This document shows, piece by piece, positions 29,182 to 39,864 of a stretch of DNA of 64,000 bases (its first letter is position 1; the number at the start of each line of letters is the position of its first letter). The stretch comes from Lepas anatifera (lineage: Eukaryota > Arthropoda > Thecostraca > Lepadidae): the NCBI GenBank assembly GCA_034440635.1, contig JAOTON010000040.1, positions 62,001 through 126,000 of the forward strand. Direction: 5' to 3'. The notes below the pieces were generated by a model. That model was not told where the DNA came from. It searched no databases and was given only the letters and a program-made list of their open reading frames with translations. Made by a program: the position numbers and the translations under genes.

Positions 29182-31421
29182 CAGTGGCGTAGCCAGGGGA
29201 GGGGGTCCCTGGGGTCCGCGGACCCCCTTGGGCTGACCTTATGCATTAAAAACACGACCATTGATCTCGGTTCCCCCTGAGCCTGGTCTCGGTCCACCTA
29301 AGACCAACACTTGGCGGCACTCACAAAGCTAATTTTCGGCCGCTCTCCTGATTAGATCTCAGGGGGTCTTTGAGACCGATTCACGGCGCCTTTTGATCAA
29401 AACTGGGGGCCCCTGAGAATCTCTCGGGGCTCCTGCGATTAGTTAATCGGCAGCACCTCTGAGACTAATTATCCCCCCCAGACTTACTCTGGAGGTGGGG
29501 GCTGAGAATGACTATTGTGGCCATCCAGATTAGCTCTTGGGGTCTTCTGAGGCTGTCTTTGGGGTGGGAGAGGGGGACTGGGGATGACTTCCAACAGCCC
29601 TCTGAGACTTACTCTAGGGCGCCCCTGAGACAAACACCCGGGGGGGGGTGGAATCACCTCTGAGACTGAGTCTTTGGGGTTCCTGAGACTGACTCTCGGA
29701 GGTCCCCCTGAAATAGACTTTTGCGAGGCCCTGAGAACTACTCTCTGGGGCCCTGAGACTAGCTCGGCCCCCTCCACCTCCCCTGAGACAGACTCCCGGG
29801 GCCCCTGATACCGACTTTTGGGGCCCCTGAGACCAACCCTCTGGGGGCCCCCGAAATCTGCTTTCGGGGGGCCTTGAGACTGACTATCAGGGCGGGGGCC
29901 TTGAGACCGACTCGGGACGCCCTGAGAACAAATCTTCAGGGGCCCCTGAGACTGACTCTGGGGGCCCCGTGATCAGAGAATTCTTTGCAGTGATTCAGAT
30001 TGGCCCAAGGGGGTCTGCGGACGCCTAGGGCCCCCTTGGCTACACCACTGCATCCACAATTTCGGGGGCCCTCCAAGATCACCATTTTGAGGCCCCTAAA
30101 ATAATTTCTCCCCTGACCAATGCTCCGGAGCCCCTTGATACTAATGCCCGGGGGCTTCTAAGACCAAGCTCGGGGTCTCACTAAGATCAGGCTCAGGGGC
30201 ACCCTTAGATCCATGATCGCGCTTTTCTCGGGAGTAACTTGACACCGATGTTCCGGGGCCCTCAAGATCAATATTTGGAGCCCCCCCCGAGACTAATGCT
30301 CGGTACTCTGGTGTCCCTCAATGCCGATACTCGGGGGTCCTGAACCCAGCCTTGGGGGCCCCTGAGACCAAAATCTGCATCCATGAGATCAATGCTCGTG
30401 CCTCACTCATGAGTCCCTCGATATCAATAGTCGGGTGCACCCCGAGGGGGGCCCTGAACCACTGAGACCAAGCTCGGGGGCCCTGAGACCAAGCTTGAGG
30501 GGACCCTGAGACCAAGTTTGGATGCTCCCTGGGACCAAGCTCGAGGGCCCCCTGACACCAAGCTCGGGGGTTCCCTGAGACCAAGCTCGAGACCCCGTGA
30601 GACCAAGATCGAAAGGCCCATGAGACCAAACATCGAAAGGTCCATGAGACCAAGCTCGGTTGTCCCCTGAGACCAAGTTCAGGGGCCCCTGAGACCAAGC
30701 TCAGGGGCCCCGAGATCAATGTTCGGTATTCCAGAGCCCTCGATACCGATGATCGGGGGCCCCCTGAGACCAAGCTCGGAAAGCCCGTGAGACCAAGCTC
30801 GGGGGCCCCTGAGACCAAGCTCAGGGGCCCCCGAGATCAATGTTCGGTATTCCAGAGCCCTCGATACCGATGACCGGTGGCCCCCTGAGACCAAGCTCGG
30901 GAGCCCCCTGAGACCAAGATCAGGGGTCCCCGAGACCAATGCTGGTGTTTTCCAGTGCATACGGTCAGCCTTATGCATCAGATACCCTCGGATGCCCCCC
31001 TGAGACCAAGCTCGAGGGCCCCCTGACACTAAGCTCGGGGAGAGGGGGGCCTGAGACCAATCTTGGGGGCACCCCTGAGACCAAGCTCGGGGCCCCTGAG
31101 ACCAAAATCGAAAGGCCCGTGAGACCAAGATCGAAAGGACCGTGGGACCGAGCTCAGGGGAGGGGCCTTGAGACCAAGCTCGGGGGCCCTGAGGCCAAGC
31201 TCGGGACCCCCTGAGACTGAACCTAAGGGTCCCCTAAGATCAATATTCGGTATTCTGGAGCCCTCGATACCGATTATCGGGGGCCTCCTAAGACCAAGCT
31301 CGAGAGGGCCCCCGAGACCAAGCTCAGGGGCCCCGAGATCAATGGTCGTGTTTTTAGTGCATAAGGTCAGCCCAAGGGGGTCCGCGGACCCCAGGGACCC
31401 CCTCCCCTGGCTACGCCACTG
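29182..31421. mobile_element. CAGTGGCGTAGCCAGG element filled with a GGGGCCCCTGAGACC array
   Basis: Both ends read CAGTGGCGTAGCCAGGGG inward and the terminal repeats stay nearly identical for roughly 90 bp (through ACCTTATGCA-Y-TAAAAACACG). The interior is a degenerate array of ~20-28-bp units based on GGGGCCCCTGAGACCAAGCTCG (29,300-31,340). A degenerate internal copy of the terminus at 30,003-30,052 suggests two elements fused. Flanking octamers TGTTCTGA and TCAGAACA are inverted, not direct, because the flanks are themselves palindromic. No transposase is encoded; long ORFs here are array translations (AWSQGPRAWSQG). Confidence 0.65.
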
Positions 31422-32555
31422 TCAGAACATCTCAAGAGGCCCATTCAAGCTCAGTGGTCAGTGGCTGTAAAGCCTTATAGGGGGTCCCAGATCATCTCAG
31501 GGGCTCTCAGTTCAACACAGAGGCCAATATTAGCTTTGATGACCAGATAAGCTTAACACGCGCATTGACGGGGGGCGGGTACCCGCCCCCTCGGGTTTTT
31601 CGGCGATAGTAGAAAACGGCGGCGCGTAGCGCCGCCGTACTTGGTATACCTTTTCCTCATCATTTTTACAACTTCTGTGAAAATTTTAAGGTTAGGTCAT
31701 CTCAGGTCAGGTCACCAGTACAGGTCAAGTGACCCGACCTCAAAAAAGTTTAAGATAGCATAAGTCGGAGCAGGGTGAACTTATCCGATTGAAACTCATA
31801 TCACATAGTGGCCCCACCGAGTTCTCCAACATATGTTCCGGTATTTTTGATATCGATGACCTAAGGTCAGGTACGAGGCATGACCTCTCCATTGGAAATA
31901 CATGGGAAAAATGGTTTTTATGGAATAACTCAGTAACGGATGGTGATAGAGCCTTTATTTTAGCTGCATTAGACTCGCCTGGGCTTTGCGGTTCTAATGA
32001 TATGCATTTTATATAATTTGACCCTGACTTGACCTCAGGTCAGGTCAAATCCTTGATTTGACCTAGCAAGGTCAAATTATATATCATTCGATTCGGCTTG
32101 CTGAGAGGATTCATGTAGTTCAAGTCGTTTTGCTCTATCTTTACTTGTTCAGATGTAATGCCCGAAAAACTGAATTTTACATGTTATCCCTATGACGGGC
32201 ATGTTTTGACCTCTCGTGACCTTAAATGTGACCTGACAAAAAATGGTTCAAATGTTTTCAATGGAGAAGTGGATGGGCAGCCCAACGCCGTTTACTGTTT
32301 TTCGCTACCTACCGTGGTTCTCGAGATCTTAGGGGCGGGTACCCGCCCCCGTCAATGCGAAGGTGGCTCAGACCCCGTCAATGCGCGTGTTAAGGGCCCG
32401 GATCATCCAGGGGCCCCTTGTCGGCATATATGGGGTTTCAGAACAGTTCAGGGTTTCCATTAAAGCTTGCAACCCAATTTCAAGGCAGGGGCCCTATTAC
32501 TGTTCAGGGGCCTCAGATAAGTTTAGGGTCTTCTGTGCATCACAGGGGATCGAGG
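31422..32555. repeat. Right arm of the second inverted structure, split by a TTAA element
   Basis: 31,422-31,552 and 32,394-32,552 together are the inverse of 28,888-29,181. The join corresponds to TTAA at 29,047-29,050 in the left arm, which is the empty site for the 833-bp TTAA element. The arm ends near ACAGGGGATC at 32,552, where unrelated DNA begins. Confidence 0.7.
31557..32389. mobile_element. 833-bp TTAA transposon with demonstrable empty site
   Basis: TTAA at 31,553-31,556 and 32,390-32,393; both ends read CACGCGCATTGACGG. The palindromic partner locus reads CCCTTAAGCTTATCTGG (29,044-29,060) with a single TTAA and no insert, proving the boundaries and the 4-bp target. The interior carries a GGCGGCGCG...GCGCCGCC hairpin near the left end (31,619-31,640), then a dense AGGTCA/TGACCT tract; 31,694-31,728 alone contains four AGGTCA hexamers. 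No ORF of transposase type. Confidence 0.85.
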
Positions 32556-32570
32556 AACCACTAAATCGAG

Positions 32571-32837
32571 CAACCACTACCATACTCCGAAACACTTCAA
32601 GAGCTTCGATTGGCTGATGCTCATCGTGATGTCAGCATATGTCGTCACACCAGCAGCTCACAACAATGGCTGCCTGGCGCGAGCTACATGAGAAGTACAT
32701 TTCGGGTAGGTTTTAGCTTTTTTTCTACGGAAATATCGAGTTCCAAGACAAATGATATATAGAGCACCTGGTTTTCCGACTTGCTTTACAACTTGGCTAT
32801 ATCAGTTAAAATCAAGTTCTAAAGGTGCCACATTCCC
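32571..32837. mobile_element. Truncated TTAA MITE, AGGGAAYGTGGCACC type
   Basis: The right end GGTGCCACATTCCC abuts TTAA at 32,838-32,841 and the conserved interior (GATTGGCTGATGCTCATCGTGA, ~32,597) matches the MITEs at 4122 and 44,666. The other end is missing; the copy starts abruptly near GCAACCACTACCAT. Confidence 0.65.
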
Positions 32838-32975
32838 TTAAATGGTTTAATGCAAAGCGAGTATCTTACTGCGTATTTGTAGCGGTATTTTATTAATTTC
32901 CACTATCATGCTCATTATGGGTGAAGCTTGGAACGCCCCTGTTACTATTCTGATAGCATGATGATGGACATATCG

Positions 32976-33680
32976 CTAACCTTTTTCGCGGACTATAGGA
33001 GCGGCCTCATGCACAATAAAGCCGTACTCGGACTTCGAACGAATAAGTGATCTATATAGCATAAGAAGCTTATAACGTAGCGTATAATGATGAGCGTATA
33101 ACGTGCGTATAACGTATATATAGGCGATAAGCGTATAACGTGTATAGCATGAGAAACATTTCTCTATCCGCACCGTATCTCATTCTCGTCAACACCTTCA
33201 GTATTTTCAGCGTATCGAAACATTTTTTTGCGGAAATCATTCAGGTGTGGCACATACGAAGTTTATCGAGTGTGAGCCCGATAAATCTGGTTTCTGTTCC
33301 AACGTCGATCGGATTTCCGCGAATTTACAACATCGAGTATTCAGTCTCAATGTCTATTATAGAACTTTGTCTTTGAACTTGAAAATTTCAGTCCATTGCA
33401 TATGATCCATTGCTGCAATGTGTCAAGGTCAAGCTGCAGCCGCCTCTGCGCAGCTGCTGTAGTGGACGCTGTCACCCATATTGTGAACTCTTCAACGAAA
33501 AGCACATGCCGTATGTTTGCTGGAAGTGTCTGCAATATCATTGGTCATAACTGCAAACAAGGCTATGAAAATCACAGAATCCTGGGCTATGCCACTGTGT
33601 TGCTGATACGAATCCAATACGACTGAGTTCTCGCGAAATCTAAAATACCTATTTTTCGGAATATTAGAAATAAACACCCC
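32976..33680 (-). pseudogene. Non-LTR reverse transcriptase remnant (block A, copy 1)
   Basis: The minus strand reads GIAQDSVIFIALFAVMTNDI (RT motif B, expected GIPQGSV), then VLFVEEFTIW (motif C, expected F/Y-VDDF), then RRLQLDLDTLQQW with NGLKFSSSKT, and after a gap LLMLYRSLIRSKSEYG (thumb). This pattern is typical of Jockey/CR1-like non-LTR RTs. The catalytic aspartates are replaced (EE), and frameshifts separate the pieces. The inverted second copy is at 42,480-43,110, immediately inside the end of the other giant element. Confidence 0.7.
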
Positions 33681-33684
33681 AAGT

Positions 33685-33832
33685 GGCCTCGCATGCCGAG
33701 TCCAAAGAGTTTCTGCAGAACGCCCTTGGATAGCAAAGGCGCCCCCAAGGGATGATGGCGCCCCCTGGGGAGGAAGGCGCCCCCTCCAGAAAGTCTTGCA
33801 CCACTACTCGAAAATGGAATCTGCCGTCTCTG
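33685..33832. repeat. Right terminus of giant element I with GGCGCC units
   Basis: GGCGCC units (33,730-33,785) lead into GCACCACT and the terminal GGAATCTGCCGTCTCTG. The same sequence, inverted, forms the left end of giant element II at 42,295-42,440. Confidence 0.75.
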
Positions 33833-33896
33833 CACTCAGTGCTTGAGATCTATTTTGGGGTTAAGAGCAAAAGTCAGTGAACATCAGCACAGCAGA

Positions 33897-34185
33897 GTTA
33901 GCCACCGAGGCTAACGATGGGGTTGGCCACAATGCCAGATCCTCATGAGTGATCAGCACTCAAATGCTGGGACGACGCGAGGCTGCGATCCGCACGCCCT
34001 CACTGTCCACAGATCACTGTCGAGCAAGCAAACCAGCAAAGCGAAACAGTGGGGTTAGCCGACGAGGCTAAAGATGGGGTTGGCCACAATGCCATCTCCC
34101 CGTGAGTAATCAGCACAAAGATGCTGGGACGACGTGAGTCCGCGATCCGCACGCGCCCACTGTCCACTGACCACTGCCCATGCCT
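33897..34185. repeat. Two-copy tandem duplication, ~157-bp period
   Basis: GTTAGCC-R-CGAGGCTAA starts at 33,897 and again at 34,054, each followed by GATGGGGTTGGCCACAATGCC, an ATCAGCAC...ATGCTGGGACGACG segment and GCGATCCGCACG. The copies differ at several positions. No function is assigned. Confidence 0.75.
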
Positions 34186-34900
34186 CCGTCATGAGGCGTG
34201 GACGACGCAGGACTACCATCACCACATGGTGCGTAGCTCATGCTCCAAGACCCAAAAAGGCAAGCTCACAAAGAGCAAACACGTAAACCGAAATTGATGA
34301 GAATAATGTAGACAATTGGAAACATAAATCCATAAACAAATAACGACGATTCGTAGAAATACTACCCAAAAATATAAGGTAACAGACAAAGTTTTAGACT
34401 AAAGAAATGGCAGCCCCATACCCACACCGTCCGCACATCTGCCGCCCAGATGTGCTCCCGAGAGCCTCACAGTGGACCGGCACAGCAGAGCGGGGGCAGC
34501 TGAAGACAGAAAATGAACTAAGCACTTATGCTATAAGAAAACGTTCTAGAAGACTAAATATTTACAAACTAAGCTTTTGTTTGGCACACTATATATTGAA
34601 GAGAAAAGGCCAAGATAATAAACAATATTTCGAATACGATTCTTTGTCAAGTTTTGAGTGACGAGAAATACGAAAGTATGTAATATTTTCATATTTCAGT
34701 TTCTTTTGTTCCGTAAAACACGCGGACATTCGAGCCTACAACCTTTGTACACAGTGTGAACATATTTGTATTTGTATTATTTGTATTTGTATTAGCTGCG
34801 GACACTTCCACACATGAGGTGGCTTTTCAAGCACCGTCGTAATGGACATGAAGTGATGCAAACTATGGAAGGAGACGGTAAGGATAAGGATGGATGAGGG
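34186..34900. other. No recognised gene
   Basis: AT-rich DNA. A short GTCCGCACATCTGCCG-type GC-rich patch lies near 34,426-34,500 within an 84-codon plus-strand frame that I do not recognise. TTTGTATTATTTGTATTTGTATTA near 34,770 is a small tandem repeat. Confidence 0.25.
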
Positions 34901-34916
34901 TAAAGTAAGGTGGAAT

Positions 34917-34975
34917 ACTACCTGGAGGGGTCGCTGCTGCCCAAGGCGCATGCGCCCGCTACCTCCAGGTAGTTT
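34917..34975. repeat. Inverted repeat (hairpin)
   Basis: ACTACCTGGAGG at 34,917 and CCTCCAGGTAGT at 34,963 are perfect inverse complements separated by a GC-rich loop that contains the palindrome GCGCATGCGC. It lies just upstream of the long AC microsatellite. Confidence 0.6.
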
Positions 34976-35012
34976 AAGGATGAAGAGGAGAATAAGGATA
35001 AGGATTTCCGGC

Positions 35013-35159
<147 letters not shown>

Positions 35160-35624
35160 TCACAGACAGCCAAACGCTTACGCACACACACACACATATG
35201 CACTAAAAACAAAACTGAGGAAGATGAAGGTGAAATCGACGATGCTCGACTTCGTATTCGTTTCATTTTCGTATCCACATCCAGCTCAAAATAAGTCACT
35301 TCTTTATTCTTGTATTAATCTTGTCTTCATGTTATAATTTTTATCTTGTCTCCGTAACTTTATTTTTTTTAAATAAGATAACTTGGCCAAGGCCATCACC
35401 ACTAGAAAGCCTTGCAAGTGGATGGAATTTTTAAACACTCTGCTCCAGACACTTCTTGTCCCAAGCGGCGTCCAAAATCACGTGCGTCGAAGCGAAAAAT
35501 CAAGCGCAACATATCTTCCTTAAGTTTCACGTTATTTGTTAGTATAATACGTTAAATACGTTAAATACGTATATACGTTATTATAATATATACAATCGAT
35601 GAAGGAAAAGTACAATACGCACAT

Positions 35625-35943
35625 GCACTAGGGCTGATAATCCCGGGGTCGGGATCTCGGGATCCCGGGATTGTATTAATCCCGAATCCCGGGATTATAT
35701 ATTTCCGAATCCCGGGATCCCTATATTTTCCAACACTAAAGATGGTGTGGAAAGTGTAGCTGATAGTATTAAAAATCATTATAGAATCCAAAAACATGCT
35801 ACAGCGTTGTTTTATGCTTAATATTTTACCTACATGAAATGTTCAAACACAAGCAAGAGCTGGGCTCTCCCTTCTGCATGTACGTAGATTATACCTGGCA
35901 TCGCTTCACAGTTCACACCGTGTCAGTTTCTCTGTTCGAGCTC

Positions 35944-35982
<39 letters not shown>

Positions 35983-36560
35983 CGGCGTAGTCCCCTCAAG
36001 CATTCAGTTTCAGGTCATATTACTCGGGAGGTTGCCGACTATCTCGACCATCGAATAGGAGGGTTCGAATTGCTCGTCGTATCTGTGAGGGAGCATGTCA
36101 TCTGACTCCGTAACTCTCAGTGCATGCTGTCAGTGTGACCCAGAAGGCAGGCAGGGCAGAATGTAACGCATTGTGTGCATTTTTTGGAAGTGCTTGCAAT
36201 GACCGATTTTGTGGAATTTAAGGGCAGTGCGGTGTGGGAAAACTTTCTTAGAAGTCAGGATGGGAGCACAGCAAAATGTCGCCTTTGTTAAAAGGTATTC
36301 AAAATAGCTGGAGGATCAACAAAAGGACTTCACGTCCATCTCAAGAGTAAGCATGGTGGTGAAAGCGTTGCTGGACCATCCCGATCCAGGGAGACCCCGC
36401 AGAACTTATCCGGTGAAAGTAGCTCCAAAATATCGGAACCTACACGGAGAGAAAAAGTAACTCCAGATATGTAATTTGAGAACGTGCCTAAAACGCCAAC
36501 CCTTTCTGGAGTAAACAGGGGGTGTAAGGCCATGGAGTCAATCGTCATTTTATGCTTGTC
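35625..36560 (+). pseudogene. hAT transposon remnant with BED zinc finger
   Basis: From ATG at 36,199 the plus strand reads SAVWENFLRSQDGSTAKCRLC, then a stop, then KVFKIAGGSTKGLHVHLKSKH. This is the BED-finger pattern (aromatic start, C-x2-C, then H-x4-H) found at the N terminus of hAT transposases and ZBED proteins. The TAA at 36,289-36,291 replaces the residue right after the second Cys. The frame then stays open through a Ser-rich linker to TAA at ~36,472. Upstream at 35,635-35,720 are repeated ATCCCGGGATT words, a composition I associate with hAT ends. The catalytic region is absent. Confidence 0.6.
35946..35981. repeat. (CT)n microsatellite
   Basis: About 36 bp of CT dinucleotides in the middle of the hAT-like remnant. 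Confidence 0.95.
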
Positions 36561-37858
36561 CTAGCGTCAATAATTATTTGAAGCTAGATATAAGTGTATT
36601 CTGATTCCTGCTCAGAACACTATTACCCCTAATTCTTATTATGTTCTATTGTCACGATTATTGTACGCGTCCGTGGAGTCATTATAGAAGTTGGGGTGTA
36701 AATGCCTACCGGCTGTGTTAGTTTGACTCCTTATTATTATTTGCACTCAGAGTAAGTTTATTTTCACTGTCCTTTCCTGTGGGGCTGAATTTTGCATCGG
36801 GGATCAAATAGCTCGGGGATATTGAACGCAACCTAAAGAGTAAAACTACTCCATTGAGAAAGAGTAGTACGGTGAAATTACATGCGCGTCGGAAAAGGGG
36901 GGCCAAAGGGGGGCCTGGCCCCCCCCACTTTTTGGCCAAAAATTTCCTGATCTCAGTCAAAATGAGAGAAAGCCGGACATTTTTATATCCAGCCGCTGCG
37001 GAAGGCAACGAAGAGCCCAAATTCGAACAGTTTTTGGTCCTGATGTTGGAAGTTTTTTGTCAGCATCAGGTTGAAGTTTGGCTGGCCCCCCCCACTTTTT
37101 TGCCGGTGGCGACACTTATGTGAAATTATACTGGTATTTTTAATGCTAATCAAAGTTCCAGCCGAGAATCGCATGTACTTCATTGAGATGAAAATGATTT
37201 TACAGAACAATTCCTGAACTAGCTAATGTGTTATCTTCTGCGTTCAGGCAATGTGCATGGTGTTTTAGGATGGATCTGAATTATACATCCACCAGCGCCG
37301 TATGCCATTTTATGATCAGGCTATTGATAATTGTATCAATGCAAAATATCTGGCGTGTTTCTCCCTAAATTACCAATTCCACCTTTTCCTGTTCCAAGAT
37401 AATAATCTGGCTTAAGAACATGTATTTCACAAAATTGCTGCTTCAACGGTCGTGACACTCAGCATTTCTTTGGCACTCAAGTGTGGCTAAATCACACAAA
37501 ATCACTTACTGGAAGTACTGGAGATGACACTGACAAATCCCTAAGCCGAGTGGCTAAGAAGATAATAACATTCGATGCAAAATACTCGCAACGTTGAATA
37601 TCACCAGCGCATCCCAGCCTGGGTTGCTTAGCGGTGAGTTGAAACAAAATATCTTATATCAGGAATCATCTATTCATCACCGATATTTGAGATCATTGTG
37701 GTACTTGGCCAATATCACTTCCTACCCCAACGGACTTAGAAAAAACATTGGAAGTGAAATAGCGAGAACATTCAACAAGAACAACTAATCCCAACCTGGG
37801 TTGCTTAACAATAGGGTGACAAAGGTGTCCAAAATGCTTCCGAACACTTGTTCAAAGC
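36561..37858. other. No gene recognised; diverged repeat at 36,885-37,115
   Basis: Within this 1.3 kb, the segment 36,885-37,115 (two CTGGCCCCCCCCACTTTTT... words bracketing TTTTTGGTCCTGATGTTGGA) has a relative at 40,015-40,195. TTGCTTAGCGG and CCTGGGTTGCTTAACAATAGGG near 37,618 and 37,795 form a small local duplication. The remainder is unassigned. Confidence 0.3.
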
Positions 37859-39512
37859 TTACTTATATCCGACGAGTATCATATGCAACTTACGGCAGTA
37901 TTCTCCCTCGGCCACCTGAAACCCGAAGATGTACTTGTACGGGTACTTAAGCGTTCTGGCGCATGGCGGCCCAAACCTTAAGCCGAAAACAGCATGAGCT
38001 GCCGTAGCAGCGAGCAAAAAGTGCGCAGCTCCGTGGTCGTCGACTTCCACCAGCTTTTCCTGGCCGGCATAGAGGTGCTGACTCAGTGAGTGTACCCCAG
38101 ACTGGTGCTCTGTGACCAGAAGCCCTTCTTCTCCACAGAGGACCAAGAGCTGATTTTCACGGCGCTGGTGGAGCTCCCGTGCCACACGAAACTCTCTGCA
38201 AGGTTTCTTCCATGTTGTCACTGAGGCGTTTCTTCAGGTCGCCGTCGTTCTCTCCCATTATAAGGCTCAAGTCCAACCAGAGGGCTTTTTCGGTAAACCA
38301 GTGTGGGTACAGCGCCCTTAGGGTCCTCAGACTGCGGCGACTTTTTCCAAACAACAGGTGACGTCTGAGACTGAACGACTTCCGCAGGTTCGTTTCAATG
38401 TCTTGCCATGACTGGAGCCCTTTCATCTCCGAACACAGCTGTGCTGCCATCATATTTTTTTCCAGAAACGGTCTTTTTCAGGGTGGGTAAGAACCCCTCA
38501 AAACCCTCTGTTCACTTCGGCAACCCTCCTCGTCCTCTCTCCTTGTATTGCTCCTCCATGGTATCAGTCTTGTCTCGGTGTCTGCGGTTCTTAAACTTGT
38601 TCTTCACTTGAGTTCTTAGCTTCTTCTTGGATTTTAGAATGTCTTCAGGACTTCTGGCATCGTCTAGAAGCTTGGTTGGCAACCCGAGTAAGAAGAGCTT
38701 CCGTTATCAGCGTGGAGCCTTCTTCCTCTGGGTAGAATGATCTCTCAGAGTAGAAGGCGGATGCGGAGTTAACGAGCGTCCTGCGGTCGCCATCTGTCAG
38801 TTTGTACTCTGGTACATCTACATCTCTCCTGAGAGGTAGTGGGAGCGCTTGGATGTCGAATGAACCCACTCTCCTGGTCCCCAGCCTCGGACCTGTTCCA
38901 CAGTTGGGATCCCTCGTCGGTTGGGCGATCTCAGTATACTCAGGGTTCCCCAGCTGGGGGATCAGCTCTGGTTGAATGGACCCCGCGGGGAGGACAGCTA
39001 GCAGGGGGCCACTCCCGGCTGTGAGTACCCCGACTGGGGGGGGTACTCACTGTAGGCTGCGGGGACTGTGAGCACCCTGCCGATTGAGGGTACATCGGGT
39101 TGACGTTCACTGTCTGTTGAGGGTACGTCGCCGGCGCGTAACCGTCCCTTGGAGATAAAATCACAGTTTTGTTCGAATCATTCAGACTTGTGACAGTCAT
39201 AACGTCAGTCGAGATACATGACTGCTCGGAGAGTGCCTCTTCTATCGGGATCATGGCATTTGGCCTAACTGAGGTCTCCGGTACAAGTACCTTGGTTCCT
39301 GATGGAACGCTGCAATCGTCGTCGTGTTCTACGTCGATGCAGTGGTTTAGCTCGCTGTCAAAATAGCTGACTTCGAACTGTTTTCCGCGCAGGTCCAAGA
39401 TACGCTCAGCAATCTCCGCCCACAGTGACTTTCCGCTTTCAACCTGTAGTTTCCTACAGGAGTTTCCGTAGCAGAGGGCAAAAACCCGCCCTTCACCTTT
39501 CCCAAAAGACAT
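37859..39512 (-). pseudogene. PB1-domain-like gene remnant, frameshifted
   Basis: The minus strand from ATG at 39,512 reads MSFGKGEGRVFALCYG, then KLQVESGKSLWAEIAERIL and DVEHDDDCSVPSGTKVLV, resembling a PB1-type N-terminal protein-interaction domain. A Pro/Ser-rich linker follows, then YKLTDGDRRTLVNSASAF (38,800), a Lys/Arg-rich KKKLRTQVKNKFKNRR segment (~38,610), LRTLRALYPHWFTEKALWLDL (~38,320) and a C-terminal LEVDD...LKYPYKYIFGFQ-like end (~37,910). The layout recalls invertebrate/fish SAMD3-like uncharacterised proteins; that is a recollection, not a match I could run. At least three frame changes and one internal stop break it. Directly upstream, TTTGTTGTTTTGCAG (ending 39,522) looks like a splice acceptor, so the true gene had a 5' exon. 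It could be a host pseudogene or a mobile-element passenger. Confidence 0.45.
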
Positions 39513-39763
39513 CAGAGCAGTCTGCAAAACAACAAAAGCAGGTGTTGCGATCGCCATGCATAACTATAACACTTGTTACCGTTTGAAAACACTTGCAGTG
39601 AATTTTAATATATGCGGAGGTCAAGCAAAACATATCAAATTAATAGGTCAATACATATATGGTTTGACCACGAAAAATACTTGTATTTAGGGAATATTTA
39701 AAATATAAGGATTAAACATGGCCGGAGCACATTATTTTCACAACTAAACGCAGGTACGCCATG

Positions 39764-39864
39764 CTGCATGGAGAGAGAGAGAGAGAGGGGAGGGGGGAGG
39801 GAGGGAGGGAGGGAGGGAGGGAGGGAGGGAGAGAGAGAGAGGGAGAGGGAGAGAGAGAGAGAGA
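39764..39864. repeat. GA/GGGA low-complexity tract
   Basis: Purine-only stretch: (GA)n, then (GGGA)n, then (GA)n again. The ORFs here are compositional. Confidence 0.95.

Larger units (their letters stand above)
11045..33832. mobile_element. Giant (22.8 kb) composite hAT-like element I
   Basis: The left end begins CAGGGACGGCGGATTCCA and the right end, read inward on the minus strand, begins CAGAGACGGCAGATTCCA. Perfect 8-bp direct repeats CACTCAGT lie immediately outside (11,037-11,044 and 33,833-33,840). An 8-bp duplication and termini beginning CAG are characteristic of hAT transposons. The left subterminal region contains alternating direct and inverted copies of AGTGGTGCAA. The element holds arrays, a 5.9 kb palindrome, a Ty3/gypsy element and two dead non-LTR RTs, but no hAT transposase I can recognise, so mobilisation would have to be in trans. 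A second member with the same two distinct ends lies at 42,295-52,862. Much of the extra length is later insertion and rearrangement. Confidence 0.75.

Noticed and set aside
30318..31214. ORFs encoding AWSQGPRAWSQG-type repeats
   Set aside because: Direct translation of the GGGGCCCCTGAGACC array in stop-poor frames; no evidence of a gene.
29300..31340. CRISPR-like array of short repeats
   Set aside because: Units are degenerate, variable in length and lack constant repeats with unique spacers. The context is animal transposon DNA with no cas genes.
35548..35585. Telomere- or centromere-like repeat from TACGTTAAA words
   Set aside because: Only a few copies over ~40 bp; too short and irregular.
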